64,000 nucleotides of DNA from Nocardioides sp. WS12. GTDB taxonomy: Bacteria > Actinomycetota > Actinomycetes > Propionibacteriales > Nocardioidaceae. The translations under genes and the position numbers were made by a program. Positions 1 to 7,188 of this stretch are shown in pieces. The DNA lies in the NCBI RefSeq assembly GCF_014108865.1, contig NZ_CP053928.1:4960001-5024000 (forward strand), in the 5' to 3' direction. The notes beneath the pieces are model-generated. The model did no database searches. It had not been told where the DNA came from and saw only the letters and a list, made by a program, of their open reading frames with translations. The first letter of the stretch is position 1. Every line of letters begins with the position of its first letter.

Positions 1-78
1 TGCGAGGTCCCCGACTGCTGGGTGCCCGCGTGTCGAGCGTGGGAGTGGTCTGAGCACAAGCAGGCGGTGGGGGAATGA
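1..78 (+). CDS. Partial phage protein, C-terminal 25 residues
   Basis: An open frame runs from the first base to a TGA at 76-78 that overlaps the ATG of the next gene (ATGA), the coupling style used along this whole phage arm. The visible tail has two Cys close together followed by Trp-rich residues (CEVPDCWVPACRAW), suggesting the end of a small zinc-binding protein. Too little is visible to assign a function. Confidence 0.6.
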   Translation, partial: CEVPDCWVPACRAWEWSEHKQAVGE

Positions 79-941
79 GCAGCGACCTGACTCCTGGCTC
101 GCCCGAGTGGATGCGAGTCGTCACCGCCAGCAAGGTCGCCGCAATCCTGGGGCTGTCCCCGTGGCAGTCGCCGCGGGCGCTCTGGCACCAGATGCACGGC
201 GACCTCCCGAACACCGCCGAGACCGACACGACGCGACGGGGGCACTACCTCGAGCCCGCGATCCTCGCATGGTGGCGCGACCAACACCCCGAGTTCCTTG
301 GCGTGCTCGACCTGTCGCCGAGCTACACCCTCGGGGACTGGGCAGCGGCCACACCTGACGCCCGCGCTGTTGAGCCCGAGCACGGTCACGACGTCCTCGT
401 CGAAGCGAAGTCCACCGCGCAGGACTGGGACGAACTCCCGGCCTACTACCTGACGCAGGTCATCTGGCAGATGCATGTCAGCGGCATCCACCGCTGCCAC
501 GTGCCCGTCATCGGCCCACGCCTCGTGTTCACCGAGTTCATCGTCGACTACGACGACTACGCCGATGACGCCCTGGTGATCGAGCAGCGGGCGCGAGAGT
601 TCTACGACTCCCTCGCTGCCGACGTGCCGCCCCCGCTGGACGACACGGTCGCCACCTATGACGCCGTCCGCAAGATCCACCCGGACATCGAGCCCAAGGC
701 CGAGGTCGAACTCGACGCCACGACCGCACGGCAACTCGTGGAGTGGCATGACGAGCTGGAGTCCACCAAGAAGTCCGACCGCCTCGCCAAGTCGACCGTC
801 ATTGACGCCATGGGCCGCGCTCAGTACGCCACGCACAACGGCGTCCGCATCGCCCGCCGCCAACCCGGCAAGTACGGCGTGACCTTCGTCGTCGTCGCCA
901 AGCCCGCAGACCTTCCCGACCGCAAGGAGACCGCAGCATGA
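75..941 (+). CDS. YqaJ-type phage exonuclease/recombinase
   Basis: A predicted PD-(D/E)XK nuclease of the YqaJ (lambda exonuclease-like) family, 288 residues, typical length. It would resect double-stranded DNA ends to give single strands for the annealase encoded just downstream. Visible landmarks are an N-terminal TASKVAAILGLSPW segment, the RRGHYLEPAIL helix, the acidic ATPDA followed by VLVEAKST (the D...ExK active-site core, about residues 94-113), and a YYLTQVIWQMHV helix typical of the family. The start ATG overlaps the preceding stop and its own stop overlaps the RecT start, so the two recombination genes are translationally coupled. Assignment is by motif; no close relative could be checked. 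Confidence 0.9.
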   Translation: MSSDLTPGSPEWMRVVTASKVAAILGLSPWQSPRALWHQMHGDLPNTAETDTTRRGHYLEPAILAWWRDQHPEFLGVLDLSPSYTLGDWAAATPDARAVEPEHGHDVLVEAKSTAQDWDELPAYYLTQVIWQMHVSGIHRCHVPVIGPRLVFTEFIVDYDDYADDALVIEQRAREFYDSLAADVPPPLDDTVATYDAVRKIHPDIEPKAEVELDATTARQLVEWHDELESTKKSDRLAKSTVIDAMGRAQYATHNGVRIARRQPGKYGVTFVVVAKPADLPDRKETAA

Positions 942-1900
942 CCATCGAGCAGTACAACCCGACCACCGAACTCGCCACCGTCACGGCCCGCAGCGGCTAC
1001 GACCTGATCCGGTCCACCGCCGCAGCCATGGCTGACGCCAACGCGATCGCCAAGGCCGTGTGCTCGACCGACATGGTGCCAAAGCACTTCCGGGGCAAGC
1101 CCGACGACCTGACCGCCGCGATGCTCTACGGCGCCACCCTCGGCTTCGACCCGATGCAGTCAGCGCGACAGGTGTTCGTGATCCATGGGCAGGCCGCGCT
1201 CTACGCCCGGTCCATGGCCGCGCTCGTCATGGCTGCTGGCCACCAGGTGCGCACCGTTGAGACCAGCGACACCGCCGTCACTGTCGAGGGTCGCCGCCGC
1301 GGTGCCGACCACGTCGAGCTGTCGACGTGGACCATTGACCGAGCCAAGAAGGCGGGCTACACCGACAACGCGAAGTACCGCACCGACCCGCAGGCGATGC
1401 TCTACGCCAAGGCTCTGTCCGAGGTGTGCCGCAAGATCGCGCCCGACGTCCTCAATGGCGTGTACGCCGTCGAAGAGATGCAGATGGAGCGCGTCGAGTC
1501 CGAGCGCGTTGACCAGCCTGTCGGCGCGGTGAACCAGTTGCGCGCCGCCCTGAACCCCTCCCCGGCGCAGGCGACGCCAAGCGCCGAGTCTCCCGACGCG
1601 GCCGATGCCCCGGCCACGGTTGAGGCGAGCACCGGGGAGGCTCTGGACGTCGAGCCGATGTTCGACTACCGCAGCGGATGGGCGCGGGCCGAGTTCTTCC
1701 CCGCCCTGCGCGCCGCCGAGGAAGGCGGCCACTTCGCCGACCCGAAGGCGTTCATGTCCGAGGTCGTCGGCCGCGACATCGCCAGCAGCAAGGAACTCAC
1801 CGAGGCCGAGGCGCAGCTTGTGCTCGCCCACCTGCCGGTGATCAAGGCCGCCGACGTGAGCCCCGAGGACGCTTTCCCAGCCGAGGGCGTGACCGAGTGA
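938..1900 (+). CDS. RecT-family single-strand annealing protein
   Basis: A 320-residue protein matching the RecT family of phage single-strand annealing proteins, which anneal complementary strands during phage recombination. The family core is visible as KAVCSTDMVPKHFRGKPDDL, then AAMLYGATLGFDPMQSARQV and the region around RTDPQAMLYAKALSEVCR. The C-terminal third (after about residue 190) is low-complexity Ala/Pro/Glu followed by an acidic tail. The start overlaps the stop of the YqaJ nuclease by four bases, the expected exonuclease-annealase pair. Its stop overlaps a GTG start for the membrane transporter that follows. Confidence 0.88.
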   Translation: MTIEQYNPTTELATVTARSGYDLIRSTAAAMADANAIAKAVCSTDMVPKHFRGKPDDLTAAMLYGATLGFDPMQSARQVFVIHGQAALYARSMAALVMAAGHQVRTVETSDTAVTVEGRRRGADHVELSTWTIDRAKKAGYTDNAKYRTDPQAMLYAKALSEVCRKIAPDVLNGVYAVEEMQMERVESERVDQPVGAVNQLRAALNPSPAQATPSAESPDAADAPATVEASTGEALDVEPMFDYRSGWARAEFFPALRAAEEGGHFADPKAFMSEVVGRDIASSKELTEAEAQLVLAHLPVIKAADVSPEDAFPAEGVTE

Positions 1901-2406
1901 GCATCCGCATCGGAGCCGCCATCGGCTTCCTGGCCTGCATCCTGCTCGCCAACTACGTCACCACCGATTACGGCATGGTGTCGGTCGGCTTCGGCTACAT
2001 GGCAACGGCGGGCACCTACTTCGCCGGCCTGACCTTCGTCCTTCGCGACTCAATCCAGGACACCGCTGGCAAGTGGGCGGTCATAGCCCTGATTGTCATC
2101 GGCGCCGGGTTGTCCTACCTCGTGTCCGACCCGTTCATCGCCACGGCCTCAGGGGTCGCGTTCCTTGCGGCCGAACTCGCTGACCTCGCGATCTACACAC
2201 CACTGCGGAAGCGCGGCTATATCCGAGCAGCCGTGGCGAGCAACATCGTCGGATCGGCTGTCGACACGGTCCTGTTCCTCTGGATCGCCGGTTTCCCGAT
2301 CGCCGACGCATGGCAGGGCCAGATGGTCGGCAAGGTCGCCGTCACGGCCGTCGTGGTCGCGCTCGTGATTGTCGTTCGGTCCAGTCGGAAGGCGGCGACG
2401 GCATGA
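1897..2406 (+). CDS. VUT/YhhQ-family transporter (queuosine precursor type)
   Basis: A 169-residue integral membrane protein starting at a GTG that overlaps the recT stop (GTGA); an upstream extension of the same frame is the recT shadow. It has about five to six hydrophobic segments. The ASGVAFLAAELADLAIYTPL region and the later SNIVGSAVDTVLFLWIAG segment match the VUT family (DUF165, YhhQ), whose characterised bacterial members import the queuosine precursors preQ0 or preQ1. In a phage it is best explained by the next two genes, a QueF-like enzyme and a DpdA-like transglycosylase, which would use imported preQ0. The substrate is inferred from family and context. Confidence 0.85.
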   Translation: MSIRIGAAIGFLACILLANYVTTDYGMVSVGFGYMATAGTYFAGLTFVLRDSIQDTAGKWAVIALIVIGAGLSYLVSDPFIATASGVAFLAAELADLAIYTPLRKRGYIRAAVASNIVGSAVDTVLFLWIAGFPIADAWQGQMVGKVAVTAVVVALVIVVRSSRKAATA

Positions 2407-2780
2407 GCATCTTCGCCCGACAGCAATGGTCTACCGAGCGCAGCCGATCCGGCCAAACGATCCCGATTGACGCTGACGTCAGGATCGCCGCGACCGGACC
2501 ACTGACTCACCTCTGCCCCGTTGTGGACGAGGTCGACGAGGGCCGCGTGACGATCACGTGGCAGTGCAATGGAGCGACATTGGAGCTTCACGCGCTCGCC
2601 GAGTACCTGCGCGGATTCAAGGACGCGCGCGTCTCTCACGAGCAGATCACTGATCGCATCGGCCACGACCTGAGCGTGGTCGACGGCATCGAACTCGTGT
2701 CAGTCGAAAGCACCTGGACCACGGCCGGCATGGAGGTCCGATGCGTTTCTACGCCAACCCCTGCGCGAGTGACGCCGTGA
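2403..2780 (+). CDS. QueF-like T-fold enzyme (preQ0-processing, QueF-L type)
   Basis: A 125-residue protein that lines up without gaps to single-domain QueF. C38, D45, E61, H79 and E80 fall exactly 17 residues before Bacillus QueF C55, D62, E78, H96 and E97 (thioimide Cys, acid, and substrate-binding His/Glu). The local motifs are HLCPVVDEVD and VSHEQITDRI. The NADPH-binding 'QueF motif' E(S/L)K(S/A)hK is degenerate here (ELHALAEY, both Lys lost), which argues against a reductase and for a QueF-L-like amidotransfer to preQ0. The start overlaps the transporter stop (ATGA), and 40 bases at the 3' end overlap the DpdA-like gene. The family call is from memory of the QueF alignment and was not searched. 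Confidence 0.75.
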   Translation: MSIFARQQWSTERSRSGQTIPIDADVRIAATGPLTHLCPVVDEVDEGRVTITWQCNGATLELHALAEYLRGFKDARVSHEQITDRIGHDLSVVDGIELVSVESTWTTAGMEVRCVSTPTPARVTP

Positions 2781-3365
2781 TCGCCGCGATGCTCGCCGGG
2801 CAGATCCACTACATCGACACGCCGGCACAAGGCAACCGTCGACCACCCGGCGTCCAGTGGATCGCCGACAATGGCTGCTACTCCGACAAGTTCGACGAGC
2901 CGAAGTGGTGGGACTTCCTCACCAAGAACGCCCACGCCGCAGCCGACTGCATGTTCGCCACCGCGCCTGATGTCGTTGGTGACGCCGCTGCGACCCTCGA
3001 ACGATCCCTGCCCTGGCTCGCGAAGATCCGCGAGCTCGGCTACCCGGTGGCCTACGTGGCGCAGAACGGATTCGCCGAGACCGACGTGCCGTGGGATGAG
3101 TTCGACGTCCTGTTCATCGGTGGCGACGACGCCTTCAAACTCGGCCCCGATGGACGCACTGCGGTCCGTGAGGCCAAGGCGCGCGGCAAGTGGGTCCACA
3201 TGGGCCGCGTGAACTCCGAGAAGCGGTGGCTGTACGCCGACGCGATCGGGCGTCGACTCAGTGGACGGCACCTACTTGCGCTTCGGGCCGGACGTGAACC
3301 TGCCCAAGTTGATGGCTTGGACTCGCAACAACGACCAAGGCTCGCTGTTCGGCGGTGCCGCATGA
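2741..3365 (+). pseudogene. DpdA-like DNA 7-deazaguanine transglycosylase, frameshifted
   Basis: Reads as a TGT-fold transglycosylase of the phage DpdA kind, the enzyme that swaps guanine in DNA for a 7-deazaguanine. Landmarks: IADNGCYSDKF (about residue 45), APDVVGDAAATLE, YPVAYVAQNG, FDVLFIGGDDAFKLG and WVHMGRVNSEKRWLYADAIG. The frame then breaks at 3248-3251 (ggg c). Skipping one base restores VDSVDGTYLRFGPDVNLPK and a stop at 3363-3365, in ATGA overlap with rusA. The restored GVDSVDG aligns with the TGT nucleophile motif GVDxFDC, so the unshifted frame lacks the catalytic Asp and reads on into rusA. Causes could be a real inactivating insertion (gggc for ggc), a sequencing error, or recoding. 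The corrected product is about 207 residues. Ribosome site GGAGGTCCG precedes ATG 2741. Confidence 0.8.
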
Positions 3366-3751
3366 AGCGCTACGAGATCCCACTGCCCTGGACAGCGCCC
3401 CCGATTTCCCCAAATGATCGCGGCCACTGGGCCACCAAGGCACGCGCGACCGGACAGGCGCGCACCGAAGCACGCTGGGCGATCCGTGCCGCCAAGGTGC
3501 CGCTGCTCGACGGCTGCGAGGTCACTCTGCACTGGCGCGTGCCGGACATGCGCCGACGTGACGCCGACAACCTCGCCGCGACCAAGAAGGTCGTCACCGA
3601 CGCACTGGTCGACGAGGGCGTGCTCGGCGACGACTCCTGGGTCCACGTCGCTGCGTCCACCGAACGCATCCACCCACCCGAGAAGGGACTCCCGGCTGCT
3701 ATGTGGCTGTCCCTCGAGAAGATTCGGCGACCAGAGAGTGGTGCGGCATGA
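3362..3751 (+). CDS. RusA-family Holliday junction resolvase
   Basis: A 129-residue protein with the RusA signature: RRRDADNLAATKKVVTDAL followed by VDEGVLGDDSWV, supplying the acidic residues that bind metal and cut Holliday junctions during phage recombination and packaging. Length and the RVPDMRRRDADN spacing fit the family. The start ATG overlaps the stop of the frame-corrected dpdA-like gene by four bases, which supports both the start choice and the reality of the upstream frameshift. The stop overlaps the next small gene (ATGA). Confidence 0.88.
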   Translation: MKRYEIPLPWTAPPISPNDRGHWATKARATGQARTEARWAIRAAKVPLLDGCEVTLHWRVPDMRRRDADNLAATKKVVTDALVDEGVLGDDSWVHVAASTERIHPPEKGLPAAMWLSLEKIRRPESGAA

Positions 3752-3927
3752 AGGCGATCATCACGCCCGAGTTCATCACCGAGGTCGAGTCCATCTGGGC
3801 GGCGACACAACGGGCGAACCTCGACTACCGACTCCACCCGTTCAGCCGCGGCGAGCACTCAGGCGTCTGTGCCGCGCAAGGCTGCGAGTACGGGTTGCGG
3901 ATGTTTCGCGGCCGAGGTGCGGCATGA
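3748..3927 (+). CDS. Small phage protein, unknown
   Basis: A 59-residue ORF coupled by ATGA at both ends (rusA stop, HTH-gene start). It begins MKAIITPEFITEVESIWAA and contains one HSGVCAAQGCEYGL segment with a Cys pair. No family recognised. The overlap architecture and the codon use shared with its neighbours are the evidence that it is a gene. Confidence 0.6.
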   Translation: MKAIITPEFITEVESIWAATQRANLDYRLHPFSRGEHSGVCAAQGCEYGLRMFRGRGAA

Positions 3928-4727
3928 GCACCTACGACGCCGCTCGCCGGAACGCTCGGGTCGCCGCAGATCGACGCAAGCGGATCGCCCTCGCCCAACT
4001 GCGAGGCGAACCCATCGCCCCAATCGACGCCGCTCCCCTGCGCATCCATATCAAGGCACTGATCGGCCTCGGATGGTCGGGTCCCGCGATCCTGGCAGCG
4101 TCCAACGTCAATGCATCAGTGGGCGGTTTGCTGTTGATCGCGAACGGTCGATCCATGCGCGCCGAGCGCAAGTTCGCCCCGATCCTGGACCTGCCGATCA
4201 GTGTCGGCGTGCCCGAGTCAGTGCCAGACCAGATGTTCGTTCCTTCCCTCGGCTCCGCCCGTCGTATCAGGGCGCTCATGGCGCTCGGGTGGCGCCATGA
4301 GGACATCACCAGCCTGCTCGGTGGTCGCGTTTCCCACCACCTCGCTGCACACCGACACAAGGCCATCAATGCGCACGACTGGCGTCTCGTCGATGCCGCC
4401 TACGAAGCGCTGTCCGGCTCGCCCGGACCGTCGCAACTGTCGCGCAAGCGCGCGGCCGAGCAGGGTTACGTGCCGCCGCTCGCATGGGACGACATCGACG
4501 ACCCGAACGAGCGGCGCACAACCGAGACGCTGGGAAGCAGACGCGTCGGCGTCGATCTGGTGCTCGTCAAAGAGGTGCTGGCCGGCGCGTACCGACTGGA
4601 TACGTCGCCCGCCGAGAAAGCCGAGGTCGTGCGCCTCTGGGAAGCCGATGGCAAATCGCTGGCCGAGCTCGAGCGGCTGACGGGCTGGAATACCAACCGC
4701 TACCGACCAGAGAGGACCGCAAGCTGA
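3924..4727 (+). CDS. Multi-helix-turn-helix phage DNA-binding protein
   Basis: A 267-residue protein built of repeated helix-turn-helix-like units: LRIHIKALIGLGWSGPAILA (about 37-56), RRIRALMALGWRHEDITSLL (about 113-132) and a C-terminal unit around KAEVVRLWEADGKSLAELER. The middle contains GPSQLSRKRAAEQGYVPPL with AWDDIDDPNE, a combination common in actinobacterial phage and mobile-element regulators of unknown function. It starts in ATGA overlap with the preceding gene. It probably binds DNA; whether it regulates transcription or initiates replication cannot be told. Confidence 0.75.
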   Translation: MSTYDAARRNARVAADRRKRIALAQLRGEPIAPIDAAPLRIHIKALIGLGWSGPAILAASNVNASVGGLLLIANGRSMRAERKFAPILDLPISVGVPESVPDQMFVPSLGSARRIRALMALGWRHEDITSLLGGRVSHHLAAHRHKAINAHDWRLVDAAYEALSGSPGPSQLSRKRAAEQGYVPPLAWDDIDDPNERRTTETLGSRRVGVDLVLVKEVLAGAYRLDTSPAEKAEVVRLWEADGKSLAELERLTGWNTNRYRPERTAS

Positions 4728-5065
4728 TGGTCTGGTTCAAGGTCGACGACACCCTCGCCCTGCACCACAAGACAGTCGCGGCAGGAAACGCCGCGATGGG
4801 CCTGTGGGTCCGCGCCGGCTCCTGGTCGATGCAGACCCTCTCCGACGGCTTCGTGCCCGACGTCATCGTCGGCTCGCTCGGCACGACCGGACAGGCAAAG
4901 AAGCTCGTCGAGGTCGGCCTCTGGGATCGCCTCCCGACCGGCTACGCCTTCCATGAGTGGGAGCAACGACAGCCAACCAAGGCGCACGTCCATGACGAGC
5001 GAGAGGCAACGGCACGACGACAGAAGGAGTGGCGCGAGCGTCGGAAGAAGGAGGGCAAGAAGTGA
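4727..5065 (+). CDS. Phage replisome-organizer-like protein, N-terminal domain only
   Basis: A 112-residue protein starting MVWFKVDDTLALHHKTVAAG, an opening typical of actinophage proteins with an N-terminal winged-helix-like domain. It ends in a charged REATARRQKEWRERRKKEGKK helix. Relatives usually continue with a longer low-complexity tail. Here the frame stops at 5063-5065, and the same frame beyond the TGA reads Thr/Arg/Pro-rich residues, so the gene may be truncated. The start ATG shares one base with the previous stop (TGATG). Repeats at 5067-5140 follow directly. Confidence 0.6.
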   Translation: MVWFKVDDTLALHHKTVAAGNAAMGLWVRAGSWSMQTLSDGFVPDVIVGSLGTTGQAKKLVEVGLWDRLPTGYAFHEWEQRQPTKAHVHDEREATARRQKEWRERRKKEGKK

Positions 5066-5066
5066 T

Positions 5067-5140
5067 GCGTAACGCCGTTACTAACGCGTCGCGTAACGGA
5101 GGGCGTAACGCTGCCCCGACCCGACCCGACCCGACCCGAC
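5067..5140 (+). repeat. Iteron-like GCGTAACG copies and CCGAC tandem repeat
   Basis: Directly after the replication-like gene, GCGTAACG occurs at 5067-5074, 5091-5098 and 5103-5110, with an inverted relative CTAACGCG at 5081-5088. GTAACGCCGTTAC (5069-5081) is a perfect inverted repeat around a central C. Five exact CCGAC units follow at 5116-5140, then an A-rich stretch (AAAAGAAGTATTAA, about 5143-5156). Clustered iterons plus AT-rich DNA beside a replication gene resemble a phage replication origin; a regulatory role is also possible. Confidence 0.5.
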
Positions 5141-5216
5141 CCAAAAGAAGTATTAACTCCCCTTCGCATTGCATCGTCACCTACTGCACGAGCCGAGCCG
5201 CTGCGAGGTCAATGCG

Positions 5217-5681
5217 ATGCCACTGACCGACCAGGACATCCGCGCACTCGTCCACCTCGCCATTCGCTGCCGCCCGTCAGGTTCACCCCGCTGGGATGAC
5301 GCCGGCACCTTCGCCGCAATCGCCAAGGTCCGCCACCTCGCGCTCGCCGACGTCTCGCTGTCGGTGATCCGAGCTGCCGATGACGCGAAGGCCCAGACGC
5401 CCGGAGTCATCGCGAACCTCGGCGCCCCGAACTGGCAGGAGCGCGGCACTCGTCCTCAGCCGCTTGAGCCCTACGACCCCACCACCGCGTGCGACATCTG
5501 CTCGCTGCCCGTCCACCGCCACACGTCGCTGTCGGGGCACGACTTCGTCAGCGCCCACGACGCAGCCCGACGCCGAGACGTGGCACCGAAGCCGCCGCTT
5601 CCCCGCAAGCGGGACATCGACCCCGACCCCACCCCCGCCGCACCAGAGCCCACCCGCCACGAGAAGGAGACCCGAGCATGA
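5217..5681 (+). CDS. Conserved phage protein, unknown
   Basis: A 154-residue protein. ATG 5217 is preferred because the conserved-looking MPLTDQDIRALVHLAIRCRP opening begins there and CGAGGT lies just upstream; the frame could extend to 5169. The middle (RWDDAGTFAAIAKVRHLALA, ADDAKAQTPGVIANLGAPNW) resembles proteins found beside replication genes in actinobacterial mobile elements. A CDICSLPVHRH motif suggests a small zinc site. The tail is Pro/Arg-rich. The next gene overlaps by ATGA. Confidence 0.65.
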   Translation: MPLTDQDIRALVHLAIRCRPSGSPRWDDAGTFAAIAKVRHLALADVSLSVIRAADDAKAQTPGVIANLGAPNWQERGTRPQPLEPYDPTTACDICSLPVHRHTSLSGHDFVSAHDAARRRDVAPKPPLPRKRDIDPDPTPAAPEPTRHEKETRA

Positions 5682-5908
5682 GCAGCGAGACCGCACCCAT
5701 CGAGGTGACCACCCGATACGCCACGACCGTCGACAGCCTTGCCGACGCTTGGCAGTTCGTCATGGCCCGCGTCGACACCGTTGGCCCGGACCCGATGATC
5801 ACGATCTCGCCGCTGTGGTCGTTCTCGGTCGTCGACATGGGCGAGGAGACCCCGCCGCGCCAGTTCTCGGTCGTCGTCGAGGGCATGGTTCCCGAGGTGT
5901 CGGCATGA
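5678..5908 (+). CDS. Small phage protein, unknown
   Basis: A 76-residue acidic protein (MSSETAPIEVTTRYATTVDS...) with a GAGAAGGAGA ribosome site upstream and ATGA overlaps on both sides. It seems a single alpha/beta fold with no Cys and no membrane segment. No family recognised. Confidence 0.6.
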   Translation: MSSETAPIEVTTRYATTVDSLADAWQFVMARVDTVGPDPMITISPLWSFSVVDMGEETPPRQFSVVVEGMVPEVSA

Positions 5909-6495
5909 CCGAGCACGAGTGCGACTCTGGCTGGTTCGACCGGACGGTCTGCGGCTGCGGTGCGATGCACTCGTACTGCGACACCTGTGGGAAGCGCGAC
6001 GACGATTGCCCTCTGGACGCCGAGGAAGCCACCCCGGCAATTCACCAGCGGCCCGCGAGCACCGAGGTGGACCCGAGTGCCACCGCGACGCCAGTAGGCC
6101 CGCACAGGGCGAATCTGGACGTCGAGGCGATCCGGGTGCGCATGGAGGCTGCGACACCGGGACCGTGGCAGTCCGTCGAGATCGCGCACACGAACTGGAT
6201 CGGCTTCTACGAGCCCGCGGGATTCTTCCGGCTGTACGAACGTCGAGCGTGGGCCACGCCTGCCGACGATGACTTTGTCGCTGCCGCCCGCAGCGACATC
6301 CCCGCGCTCCTCGCCGAGCTCGACCGCCTGACCGCCGCCCTGGATGCCGAGCGGGCGCGGGTCGCGGCTGGGTTGGCTGTCATCAACGGTCGCCACCCGA
6401 TGCCGTACTGCGCTGCTGATGGTCGGATCGTGGTCGACCTGCTCGGCAGGGTCCGCGCCGCCCTGGCTGACCCTGACGCCGAGGTGGGCAAGTGA
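5905..6495 (+). CDS. Zinc-ribbon plus Ea22-like phage protein
   Basis: A 196-residue protein. The N-terminus is Cys-rich (CDSGWF...VCGCGAMHSYCDTCGKRDDDC, residues about 5-35), probably a zinc ribbon. The second half carries the Ea22-like motif RMEAATPGPWQ, then DDFVAAARSDIPALLAELDRL, seen in early phage proteins of unknown function. Start in ATGA overlap; stop overlaps the GTG of the XRE-type regulator. Confidence 0.65.
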   Translation: MTEHECDSGWFDRTVCGCGAMHSYCDTCGKRDDDCPLDAEEATPAIHQRPASTEVDPSATATPVGPHRANLDVEAIRVRMEAATPGPWQSVEIAHTNWIGFYEPAGFFRLYERRAWATPADDDFVAAARSDIPALLAELDRLTAALDAERARVAAGLAVINGRHPMPYCAADGRIVVDLLGRVRAALADPDAEVGK

Positions 6496-6731
6496 GCGCG
6501 CCTGACCCGTTGATTGCCGCCTTGATCGAGGAGCGCCGACGACAGGGCATCTCTCAGCGCGAACTCGGCCGTCGCGCCGGCCTCTCGAGCGGTGGCCTGT
6601 GCGAGGTGGAGCGCGGCGACCACAGCCCGACGCTTCGGAACCTCCGCTTGCTCGCAGCCGCTCTCGGCTTCGACGTCAACCTCACCACCGCTGCTCCCAC
6701 CACCGAGTCCAAGGAGGACGACCATGCCTGA
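6492..6731 (+). CDS. XRE-family helix-turn-helix regulator
   Basis: A 79-residue Cro/CI-type DNA-binding protein starting at GTG 6492 (GTGA overlap). The HTH reads LIEERRRQGISQRELGRRAG, then LSSGGLCEVERGDHSPTLRN and LRLLAAALGFDV, the five-helix XRE fold with no extra domain. Buried in the middle of the early operon, it is more likely a modulator of the early arm than the main repressor, which is not in this window. Confidence 0.85.
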   Translation: MSAPDPLIAALIEERRRQGISQRELGRRAGLSSGGLCEVERGDHSPTLRNLRLLAAALGFDVNLTTAAPTTESKEDDHA

Positions 6732-7188
6732 CGACCTGCGCGACGAGTTCTTCGCCGCCCTCGTGCCGCACACGACCGATCACGAGTGGGCCGATGAGGT
6801 TGCCGAAGTGCTGGCCGACACGTTCGCCACACGCCTCGCCGCCACGGACCCCGCCCCGGACGAGGCGCTGGACCGGGTGCGGCAGTTGGACCAAGGGCAC
6901 GTCGGGGAGGGCTGCGTGTTCCCCGACGAGCCGTGCCGCTGCGTGATCCCGTTGTTCGACCTCCGGGCCGCGCTCGCCCCCACCCCGCCGACCGTGGCCC
7001 CGTCCGACCTTCCCGTCGCCACCGGGGACGCGGCGAGCGAGGGCGGCTACAACGAGTACGCGGCCCGACTTCAGTGCCTCAACTCCGCACATGCGCGCCT
7101 GTCCGAAGGCATTGACGCGGCGAGCGAGCGGATCGCGGCCCTGTACGACGACTCCGGCCACAGCCACGAAGGTGGGGGCGACGACTGA
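6724..7188 (+). CDS. Phage early protein, unknown
   Basis: A 154-residue acidic protein starting MPDDLRDEFFAALVPHTTDHEWADE, overlapping the HTH stop by eight bases. It contains a CVFPDEPCRC motif (about residues 59-68) and a C-terminal helix-rich part ending with a His/Gly/Asp tail. No family recognised. It shares its composition and coupling with the neighbouring small early genes. Confidence 0.6.
   Translation: MPDDLRDEFFAALVPHTTDHEWADEVAEVLADTFATRLAATDPAPDEALDRVRQLDQGHVGEGCVFPDEPCRCVIPLFDLRAALAPTPPTVAPSDLPVATGDAASEGGYNEYAARLQCLNSAHARLSEGIDAASERIAALYDDSGHSHEGGGDD

Noticed and set aside
2741..3751. A single 336-residue ORF joining DpdA-like and RusA sequence
   Set aside because: The fusion arises only because the dpdA-like frame is shifted by one base; the middle 37 residues match nothing, and the corrected frame ends in an ATGA overlap with a normal rusA start.
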